64,000 nt of DNA from NCBI GenBank assembly GCA_011947345.1, contig JAAVTG010000248.1:248001-312000 (forward strand), in the 5' to 3' direction. Both the position numbers and the translations under genes were made by a program. The notes under the pieces are model-generated. The model had not been told where the DNA came from. It ran no database searches and saw only the letters and a list, made by a program, of their open reading frames with translations. The stretch is from Phytophthora quininea (taxonomy: Eukaryota > Oomycota > Peronosporomycetes > Peronosporales > Peronosporaceae). Below are positions 36,442-45,597 of this stretch, one piece after another; position 1 is the stretch's first letter; every line of letters starts with the position of its first letter.

Positions 36442-37985
36442 ATGCAGCGCAGCGAGGTCTTCTGGACGCGGGTGTTCCTGTTCGGCGCGTCCTGCGTGGC
36501 GGGGCTCATCATCGCGCGCCGCCGCAAGCTGCGCCGCTTCCATCTGCACATCCTGAACGCCAAGTCGGCGGACTGCGGGCGGCTCTTCGGGCTCGACATC
36601 GGCGGCACGCTGGCCAAGATGGTGTACTTCCAGGCGGCGGACGGCGCCGTGGCGCGCAGCGGCGACAAATGGAGCGGCAACTCAAGCGCGCAGACCCGCT
36701 GACGGCCAGCGAACGCCGTCGCGTGGAAGGAAGTCTGCCGCTTATCGACGACTTCATCATGAGTTTGCACGAGACCGACGAGGCCCAGCGGGAGCAGCGA
36801 CTGCAGCTGGAAGTGCCCGAGCTGGGAGGCACCATCCACTTTATCAAGTAGGGCGGCTGTAAGATGCAGCAGTAGCAAAGGAGGAGGCGTACTGACGAGG
36901 ATGTTGTTACCGGCAGCTTCCAGACCGCTAAGATGGACGAGATCACGGCCTTTGTGCGGCATCGGTTCTTCCACCGATACATCAAGAAGATCGCGTGCAC
37001 GGGGAGGCGCATTCAAGGTGCAGTGCAGGCTGCAGAGAAGGGAGAGGTTTTGGTTGTCCGAGTAGGAGTTCTGACCGTTTGTGCTGCAGTTTTCGCCGCT
37101 GTTCGAGTCGCGGCTGGGCATTGAATTGGAGAAGGCGGACGAGATGGACGCGCTCATCCAAGGGCTCAACTTTGTGCTGCGCCACGCGCACAACGAGTGC
37201 TATACCTACGTGGACGTGGTTCCAGACACACGGACTCGGTAGCGCAACGGAGGCGGTGCTGCCAAAGCGGACAAGCACGAACTGTATCCGTTCCTGCTTG
37301 TGAACATTGGATCGGGTGTGAGCATCCTCAAAGTGTCGAGCGAGGCGCAGTACGAGCGTGTGTCCGGCACGAGTCTGGGTGGCGGCACCTTCCTGGGGCT
37401 GTGTCGAGCGCTCTCCAAGCTGCGATCGTTTGACGAGGCCATGGACGCCAGCGTCGAAGGCGACTCCAACGCCGTCGACATGACAGTCGGCGACATCTAC
37501 GGCAACGGTGGATACGAGCAGTTCCAGCTGAAGCCCAACACGGTGGCCAGTAGTTTTGGCAAGGCGGGTGCTCGCCGCCTGCCGCAGCCTCCTCGTGACG
37601 CCGACTTGGCCCGCTCGCTGCTCTTCATGATCACGCAGAACCTGGGCCAGCTAGCCTTCCTGAACGCTCGCCGCGTGCAGACCAAGCGCATTTACTTCTC
37701 GGGCAACTTTCTGCGGCGCAACGAGCTGGCGTGTCGGCAGTTGGCCTACGCCATTGACTTTTGGTCCAAGGGCGACATGCAGGCGCAGTTTTTCGCCATG
37801 AAGGCTTTTTCGGCGCGCTCGGCACGTTCTTGCAGCGCTTCAATGCAGTTCCCGACTCGCCGGCAGCCAGCGAGGCAGAGGACGAACAGGAACACAACGA
37901 CGCAAGCAGTAGCGGCGATGAGCAGACCACCTACGAGCCGAGCAGTGGCGCGAAGCAGCAGCAGAGGATAAGCGCTGAGCAATAG
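36442..37985 (+). CDS. PANK: Pantothenate kinase (eukaryotic type II)
   Basis: First and rate-setting step of CoA synthesis: phosphorylation of pantothenate. Exons are about 36442-36847, 36917-37017 and 37090-37985, with GT-AG introns. An N-terminal membrane-like segment (VFLFGASCVAGLIIA) precedes FGLDIGGTLAKMVYF (ATP phosphate loop). Then ITAFVRHRFFHRYIKKIACT, LGIELEKADEMDALIQGLNF, LLVNIGSGVSILKV, SGTSLGGGTFLGL and RIYFSGNFLRRN follow. The C-terminus contains HEGFFGALGTFLQRFN and an acidic tail. Frame breaks lie near 36665, 37005 (CTGGGAFK is split by an extra base), 37235 and 37805 (TTTTT). The last 33 bases lie in the left inverted arm. Confidence 0.9.
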
Positions 37986-40489
37986 AGCGCTCGCGATCGT
38001 GAGAGGCGAGTAGAATACACTGTAGCTCAACACAACTCTTGCGGCGCACAGGAACACGGGCCCCAGCCTAGACAGCCACAGCCGTTCGTGAAGAAGGCAC
38101 GACGGGCGAGCGGCGTACAAGGCCAACCAACAACCACGGGAATCGTCAGCACCTGACCAGCACTGCAGCTGGCTGCGCACTCCATGCAAGCAGTGGCAGC
38201 GAATTTGGAGCACCCCTTGTCGGCAAGCAACACCTGTTACCGATAGCAAGCAACACCAACAGATCGCGGCGAATTGGCGGCGGTGCTCGCATTAAATAGG
38301 ACACTTTTACACTTGCTCTACTGTACTCTGCTGGCGGGCTGGGCGGCGCATTAAACTGCTCTGGCTGGGACTTGTGGTCACGTACGGACGGGGCCTCATG
38401 CCAGGAAGTGCTGCAGAATGTGGAGCTCGTCGGCGCTCAGCAGCGCGGCGGGCGCGGCCGAGAACGGGACGGGCTCCGCGTCGTGCTGCTGCTTGCTGCT
38501 GCTGTCGCTGTCGACCTCGGCATCCATGCAGTCGCTCAGGTCGAGCGAGCCGGCGAGGCTGCTGACCACGTGGCTCTCCCACTTGGACAGGTCGGCGTCG
38601 GCCTTCTTGGCCTTCTTCTTGGGCGAGATGCCGCCCTGCCCGGGCTTGTTGCTGGAGCTGCTGCCGGCGGCGACCTCGTCCAGCGACGTGGGCGAGGCTG
38701 GCTCGCTGGCGCGGCAACAGTCGCTGGCGTCGTCGCTGCTGCGCTTGCGCTTGAGCGGAGACACGCTGGGGCGCTGGATGGACAGCTCCTGCCGCTTGGC
38801 GGGGCTGGCGGGTGCGGTGGTGGAGGTGGCGGTGGCGGCCATTTCTCGCTTCTCCGGAGAGCTTTCCTGGACTGCTCGCGTGCGAATTGGAATGTGGGCG
38901 AGCCGCTCCGCTCACTCACTCACGTTGCAGGTTGCCGTTGCCCTTTGATAGGTGTGGCTCTTCTGGTCCCACGCGCACGTTCCGTCCGTCCGTCGGCGCT
39001 CTTTTCCAAAAGGGAAGGCGATCCTCAACCCGAAACACACGCCATGACGGCGGAGCCCAAGCGCTTGCTTGTTGTCGCAAGGCGCAGCGCAGTGCTGCTG
39101 GGAATCAGCCCGCGGCGGGGTCTGTCTTGCCAAGACGCTCCAGAAGGAGCGGCCGACTCTGAGGCGCCGGCCGGAAACGTGGCGCGGGGCAGACGGGCCG
39201 GCGCGTTTCGGCAGATTCTATTTCCGCCCATCCGTGCGGCAGACGGGGCCGCACAAACGGCGATCCAACCTGCGAAACGGCTGCGTGTGTCACCGCTTGC
39301 CACGTACGACTTCGGTATCCGCTGGCACCAGTCGACTGGCTGGGTGCGGAAGGATTCACCACCTTTTCGGCCATGGTGGCCCACAAAGGCTGGCAGCAAG
39401 CTGGCCGAGGGAGGCTTCTCGCCGACGGGACTGTATGCAGCAGTCCCCAGCAGGGCAGGGCGAAGAATCTCGCCCATCGAAGATCGAGCCTGCCGGGCAA
39501 AACGCGCAGATCCGTTCGCGCCCAGCTGCGGCGCTGTGTCGTTGCCTGCCACCGCTAGCTATCCAGGCTGGATTCCAGACAGCGAGCGAGCCGCAACAGT
39601 CCCTCAAAAAGAGGGGGCCGTGACGAATCGTTACCGAGTGGAAGGGCCGGGGTGGTCGTCTCACTCGAAACTGTGCCGACGCCGCCCATCCCCCAGCAGG
39701 TCACATTTTCGGAACGACGGTACTCTTCGCCCCATCGATGATGGCTCCAGACCCGCGACGCCAGAAAACAGAGCCGCTGGGCTCGCTCGCGGCTGCTGAT
39801 GGTGCATGCCAGCGCAGGCCTATAGCGGTGTACTCTCACGCACACACGTGCAGAGGCCGGTTAGAAGGTCGATGGGCGAGGACAGCCTGTAGCCGCTGCT
39901 GGAACAAGGTGTCCGCTTCTCGAAAGCAGCCCGATCTTACCCCGCACGTCCTTCAACGGAAACTTCAGCATCGCGCCCGCCTCCACACAGCAGATTTGCC
40001 ACAGACACCGCTCGGCTTCGCTCCAAACCTGCTGCCTGCCTGCCTGCCCTTTGCTGTTCTGGTCTGTCGGCGCGCCGATCCGATCCAGTGCATGCAAGCA
40101 CAGCACGCTCTCCCTTCCGGGGCGTGTGGTGAACACACCGTGTTCGCAGTCCAAGGCGCACCGGCCGCAACGACAGTTCTCTCGGCAGGTTTTTCGCAGG
40201 AAGCGCCAAGTAGATTCTTGTCCGGCACTGTAGTGCTGTGCATAGTCCTTGAGCGCCACCTTTTTCCCCGTCGCTCGATCCCAGTCACGCATTTGCGCTG
40301 GATGATGGTGCGGCGAAGGAAGGCCTGTCTTGACGAAGAAGCAGTTGCAGAGGAGATGCAGATGCAGGCCGCTGCGACACAACGCGTCAGCAACCTCCGC
40401 CGCGGTCACCACGACGACGGCGATCGATCGATCGATCCATCGGTCGATCGGTCGGCGTTTTGCGCTTCGGCGCCCAGCTGCTGCTGCCA
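37953..40489. repeat. Left arm of a 2.54 kb near-perfect inverted repeat
   Basis: Matches the reverse complement of 45598-48133 along its whole length. I compared the shared ORFs, the ends and several joints: two single-base substitutions and three homopolymer length differences are visible. The arm includes the PANK stop region, the whole ORF at 38396-38842 and about 1.6 kb of sequence without a supported gene. Its outer end lies in a run of CAG and its inner end in a run of CTG triplets. Confidence 0.95.
38396..38842 (-). CDS. Hypothetical Ser-rich nuclear-like protein, left copy
   Basis: A 148-residue single-exon ORF. It has two basic clusters (PLKRKRSS and PKKKAKK) typical of nuclear localisation signals, a Ser/Ala-rich N-terminus (MAATATSTTAPASPAKRQEL), a weak amphipathic segment (LSKWESHVVSSLAGSLDL) and a C-terminus ending LSADELHILQHFLA. 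I recognise no family. It is duplicated without change at 47244-47690. Its G/C-rich codon use resembles the host genes, and the identical sequence of both copies implies recent duplication. A real gene is likely but not proven. Confidence 0.6.
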   Translation of the reverse strand: MAATATSTTAPASPAKRQELSIQRPSVSPLKRKRSSDDASDCCRASEPASPTSLDEVAAGSSSSNKPGQGGISPKKKAKKADADLSKWESHVVSSLAGSLDLSDCMDAEVDSDSSSKQQHDAEPVPFSAAPAALLSADELHILQHFLA

Positions 40490-40591
40490 AGCGGAGGACG
40501 GATGGCCTGTCCATCTCGTCGCGACAACAAACACCCTTGCTGATTATCTCCGTGTAAAGCGTGTGCAAAAACGCCAACCAAAGCGCAGCTC

Positions 40592-40679
40592 TAACAATCA
40601 GTTCGCGAGTCAAGTAAAGGTGATTTTTTTTTTGGGGGTCTACCAAAAAAACTTTACTTGACTCGCGAACCCCTTGTTA
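40592..40679. repeat. Fold-back palindrome (transposon-end-like)
   Basis: Two 19-base arms (gttcgcgagtcaagtaaag and its exact complement) lie at 40601-40619 and 40652-40670. The loop begins with a T-run and ends with an A-run that can also pair. Outside, taacaa at 40592-40597 pairs with ttgtta at 40674-40679 after a 3-base mismatch. This looks like two inverted transposon ends or a tiny MITE. It lies at the edge of the transposon-rich spacer. Confidence 0.7.
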
Positions 40680-40699
40680 ATAATGACATGATACAAAGT

Positions 40700-42676
40700 T
40701 GAGATGATATTCCCTCAAAATGCTATTGTAGCGGGCGGGAGAAACAACCAGATACCTTGGACATCGAATTGGCAAGGCAATCTCTCTGAGATCAATTGAG
40801 CAGATCGAAAACGAAAATTGAAGCGTCATTAGCGACAGAAGAGCAGGTTGCGACTAGTATAGCAGATCGAGTGGAGCTGCTAAGCGTAGTATTCCTGCCA
40901 TCACTGCTCTTCACGGCAAGTGTGTTCACACCAACACCTAGGATCGAGAAAGAGCTCATACAGATGCAGAAAAACTTCCTGGGGAAGGGATTAATCCAGA
41001 CAGACTCGTATCGGCACAAGATATCGCCAAGTCTCGTCCTTTTTCCAAGTCAAATGCTGGCGGGCTTGGATTGAGTCGCACTCAAGAGCCAACGAATAAA
41101 GCATGCGCTGCTATGGCTATTGGAAATTGCCTAGCAACAGAAGAGCACAATAAAAGTCAACACCAACGGCAACTGCGTTCAATCTGGCAAACCAATCACA
41201 AGAGCTCACTGTTTGGAAGGCGTTTGAAGATTGTAGTGAAGTGCGAATCGCCATCATATTATGCGAAGTACTTCCCAGAACACATCGCGCAAGGTTGGAG
41301 CTGGGCTGATAATCCGTGCACACCAGATGTAGCGACAGCCATGCTGAACTGCACAATATTTAACAAGATAGAAGGCACAGACAGCAAAGCCCTACAGCTA
41401 AGGCAAAATACCCAGCGATCATACACGATAGGTACCAAAACTCGCAAACTGCAATAGCCACGACTTGAAAAAGCTGGCTGGGTGAGCACTAGCCATTTTA
41501 GTAGCCACACCGCGAGAACAAGTGGGCAGGCGACTCGCACAACCGCGGCAGACAAAACTTTGGTACGCGGAAATTTTTCAGCAAATTTACACCAGGAAGC
41601 AAGTCAGCAAAGGAGATCTGCAAGGAATACCCACGCCAGGTCGCGGAAAACCAACCCAGCCGAGTAAGCTTGTGCAGACAGCGAACCAAGTTTACTGAAC
41701 AATTTACCCAGGTGATCACAATTTCCCGGACGAGAAAGCGTAGTACAAGTACGAAGTAGTCGAAGGCATTGCCTTCGAATATCATCCGCTACTTCACGCA
41801 GTACCACGACAAATCGACGAAGCTGTAAGAAACAAGCATGCGATGATGGCTTCGAAAAAGCAACCATTTAAAACTTGAGCCGAACAAGAAACGCGGAGCT
41901 CACAACTCTAGTGGATAAGAGCGCTGCAGCCTCGACTACTGACCGATGGGGGCAATGCTTACAAAGCTAAAGCCCCAAACGTTTATGGGGACGATGCAAC
42001 ATGCTCAGCAAATTTTAAGTGTGGGTATTGTATAGGATTGCGCTACATCAGCTAAACCTTCACTATAAGCACTACCCCGGTATATGTCCGTTTGAGGATG
42101 TCGACGGTGGAGCAGTGGAAACGACGAGACACATTTTTGGGGAGTGTGTACGAGCTCAACAAGTCTGGACGAGAGTGATACAACACCGGACCGGATGCAC
42201 CATCAAGGAAAACGAGCTACAGTACTCCCAAAAGCATGTGGCAGCAAGGGTAGCGCCGCCAGCGCCTCCCCAGATGCGCCAACGCCTAACAACGCTCATC
42301 GGCAGATAGGATACGGAGATAGAGAGCCACTACACTCGAATTTGGTCGGTCATTTGCAGTGTAATACCAGCTCAGTTGTGGATGTATCGCATCAAAGCAG
42401 TCCACAACAGTGAAAAAGATCAGGAACAAACCTACACGGAGCGTGTTCAGGCAGCAGCTTTGCGACAGCTTAGAGCGATATCGAGACGAGACAAAGTCAG
42501 GCATGAAACATGTCTCCAAGGATTATATTTGCAAGTCTGATTTGGCATCAGGAGTACCTTCAGTTTTGTATGAGATCTTTAACCAAACAGAGTTCGTTTT
42601 ACCTTCTAAATGGCAAGCCGGAAGATTGCGTCCGCTAAGTTATCCTAAGCTCGAAGAGGCGTTTGGCTGTGAGTAA
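40700..42676 (+). mobile_element. Degenerate non-LTR (LINE) retrotransposon fragment
   Basis: Broken frames on + carry pieces like the C-terminal part of a LINE reverse transcriptase. LLSVVFLPSLLFTASVFTPT and RHKISPSLVLFPSQM at 40870-41070 resemble the segment after the catalytic domain. ICPFEDVDGGAVETTRHIFG, ECVRAQQVW at about 42070-42170 is a zinc-knuckle (zf-RVT) with Cys and His in the expected order. Stops and frame shifts are frequent, the 5' part is absent and the base composition is more AT-rich than in neighbouring genes. It is a dead copy. Confidence 0.65.
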
Positions 42677-42697
42677 CCTTACTCCATATCTACGTGC

Positions 42698-42975
42698 TGT
42701 CAGGCCCGTCGCGGGTAGGCAGTGCGCTATATTACGGGGGGCTTTGTTTCCTAAGAGTGACTTGCATAGTGATCAGGCCTGAGAATCCGATATTGTGTGG
42801 GTTACTGTCCTCTCGGGGACTTGTGCGCGTGCTAGCCTTGCGTCTGGGCTAGGAATCAAACAAAGAGACTCTTTAAGGCCCGAGTCCTGGCCCTTTCAAA
42901 GAACAGAGGATAAAGAGGGTTTGTGTAGTGTTTAACTTTAGTATTGGTTAAGTAGTCTTCGTGCCCAAAACTACA
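42698..42975 (+). repeat. Candidate LTR (TG...CA)
   Basis: A 278-base segment begins TGTCAGGCCCGTCG and ends AACTACA, followed by agattcaactcg, which could begin a tRNA primer site. No second copy of this LTR or target duplication was found, so it may be a solo or truncated 5' LTR, or chance. Confidence 0.3.
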
Positions 42976-44297
42976 AGATTCAACTCGACCGGTCAAGACA
43001 CTCCCCTGACACGAGCTCGGCACGCTGCCTGCTGGAAGAAGTTATCCCCCAGGGATCACCACGCTGCTACTTCGTCTGGCCACACACGCCTCAAACAACT
43101 TTTCCTGAAATGACAGCGCCACAGTGGACTCCCCAGACCCAGCTCAGAATATCGTGGGCTGGGGTCACATCTCCAAAACTGTTTACGAGGAATCGCAGAC
43201 GGAAGCTAGCTAAGCAATTTTTATTTCGAGTTTGTCTGAATGATACTCGCAATGCTTGTACAGATTGAAGCCTACCGAATTGCTTTGTCGTGTACAGTAG
43301 TAAAGTGCAACTCGAATTACAGGAGCAGGGCCCGCTTGGAATGCCATGTTTGCGTGGCGCTATTTCCGGCGCTTTAGAAGCGAAAAATGTGGTTTAGAAC
43401 TCCACGTGAAAATTCGTTGGCAGTACGGATAGACTCCACTTACAACACAATGTCAACCAGGAAGGTCAACGAGAGTTGGGGATCAAATCTGAAGACCCAG
43501 ATTCAGCCCTAGCACCGGGACTGACTGGTTTTGCGATCCGTCCATGCAAGCTACCCAAGTAAACAGACGCCACTAACAGAGCTCGCTAGTGCGCCAAACC
43601 TCGCTCGTTCAACAGCAGAAGGATCCAAACCCAATTAAGGCCGACTGCGAGTCCACCAAGGTCTCAGCCTACGGTGACCTTTAGAGAAGCGGGGAGAGAC
43701 TCGACTCGAATACAAGCGCTGGCAATTCAGCCGTCACGCTATACACATGCCACAGGCTGTTGGCTTGACCGAGGGCGAGCACTGTACCGACCAACATAAC
43801 CCGCCCAACGGGCGGATCCAGACGCAACGTACCGAAAACGATTCCGCTGCCGGACTTGACCCTTGTGTGCTTGAGGGGAAATTTTGTTCTGGATATGAAG
43901 TGTTCTTTCGGGCTTATGTAAATCCTTTCTTTCTTACTTTCCATACTACGTTGCAGGGAAATATGATCCATTTCCTGACTGCGACCTCGATGGACCCACC
44001 ACCGAGGTCCCCGAAGAGTCACTGAGCTCCCAGACTGGTCACTAAGGTTTCGAAAAGGTCGGGTCATTGCTACCGGACCTTCTCAATGGTCACCGAGACT
44101 CCCAACAGGCCAAATCTTGGGAAGGGTCTTTGTCTGTTGCCAATGATGACGTCGACAACTCATCGAAGGTTCTGGGGAATGACCAATCAACAGTGCCTTC
44201 AATTGATCATAGTGGGTCGATCCACAAAAGTGATCCCCGTCCATGACAACTCAGACCTTGCCAGACTCAAAAATCCAACCAATCAGAGTTGACTCCG
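42976..44297. other. Unassigned spacer sequence, probably transposon-derived
   Basis: AT-richer than the flanking genes. A minus-strand frame at 43681-44067 (ending ELPALVFESSLSPLL) is open but unrecognised. Nothing else can be supported. Confidence 0.4.
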
Positions 44298-45184
44298 TTA
44301 GAGATGACGCAGCGCGATGGCTGACGACTCGTCCTTGCTTCCTGGGCAAATCGCTATACCACAAGAAAGATACTTCGATGACGTTGGGATCGGGGAGTAT
44401 GTAGGTAAAAACAGCAACAACGCCCCAGTTACGTGGACAATCGCTTGCAGCTCTTCATACATGCGTATCTTATCATTATCCATGACAACTATCGACCTTG
44501 GTAGTGGCCATGGGTTGAGAAACGGTGCAATCTTCGTCTTGAAAATGCCGTGGAATGTAGCCCTCGTAAATTCCTCTTCAGTACTCCCCACTCAAAAATC
44601 CCTTGACGTTCACAGCCACGAGAAGAGAGGCCCACTCGCCGCAACTAAACGGAAGAACCGCGTAGGCTGGTGTGTGTCTAACCGACCAGCCATGTTTGCG
44701 TAACACTGCCTAGTGATGTTCTACAAAAGAAAATAAGTAAGAATCATTAAGAAAATTCTTACGGGTCATTTTTCTATGTCTCATCAACGAAGACATGTTG
44801 ATCTGGACCACTATAGAATGTCAGCAACCGGTTGACGTACCCCTGACGCTCACGCGGGACGCAGTCTCTTGCCCTCCTAGTAAGGACGTTTTGAGTAAGA
44901 CCTTGGTCAAACCGTTGCGCTCGACTAACAGTGGAGTCGGTCACACAAATGGTAGCTCCAAACGTTGCCTGTAGCTCCTTGTGCAATTCTTTGAAGTAGA
45001 AACAGGGGTGGTGATCAGTATACTCACGCACAAATGTGCACACCGATGTTGGCCACCATGAGATCTTAGTTCTTGACACGGCTTTCAAAACATTGCCTGT
45101 CTTCTTAATATCTAGATGCCAACGGCTCAAACTACGTTCGGAAACACCTAAAACAGTAGCTACAGTAGCGATATCAATGCACAA
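44298..45184 (-). pseudogene. Degenerate Tc1/IS630-type DNA transposase
   Basis: Read on minus. The 5' frame starts near 45184 with a helix-turn-helix (VATVLGVSERSLSRWHLDI). It continues through ALQ-type sequence RFDQGLTQNVLTRRARD and VPRERQGYVNRLL to YSGPDQHVFVDET, whose Asp is the first catalytic acid. A second frame (44591-44298) has SIVVMDNDKIRMYEEL (second catalytic Asp) and LLLFLPTYSPI. The expected third acidic block after PYSPxLNPIE is replaced by divergent sequence, and frames are broken between 44592 and 44770. The element is inactive. A related upstream frame reaches 45450. Confidence 0.72.
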
Positions 45185-45597
45185 AAGAATAATCCCTAAT
45201 GCCAGTCACATACTCATGTGAAGTGACTGGCATTTTCTTCTCTTGTCCGATTCGGCATTGACAGACTGGCAGCAAAATTCTTGAGTGGCTGGCAACCGCC
45301 TGCCATGTCGGACTTTAGAGCAGCTTTTGCTCCGAAAGTGCTCGGACTTTCAAAACGAAGTCCTGTCATTTTCCTATTGGCTTCAGTGCACCTTAAAATT
45401 GCAGATAGTAAAATCGCCACAACGCTTTCAATGCACAACACTAGTAGCAATTAAGCGTAGATGGTGGAAACAGAACTGCGGCGACTGCAGTCGATCGGGA
45501 GGCGAGAATAGCTAGTGACTACAGCACCTTGCCCGAAAACCGCGCTACTATCAATCCCGCAGTGGAGCATCCGTCCTCCTCACCCTCTGCACTCGCG

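Noticed and set aside
40417..40455. Run of GATC/GATCGATC palindromes in the left arm
   Set aside because: A simple low-complexity tract repeated in the right arm at about 45640-45670; no function can be supported.
39025..40661. Several long ORFs on both strands inside the arm
   Set aside because: They overlap in several frames, have biased composition from GC-rich sequence and no domain support; only the 148-residue ORF was kept.
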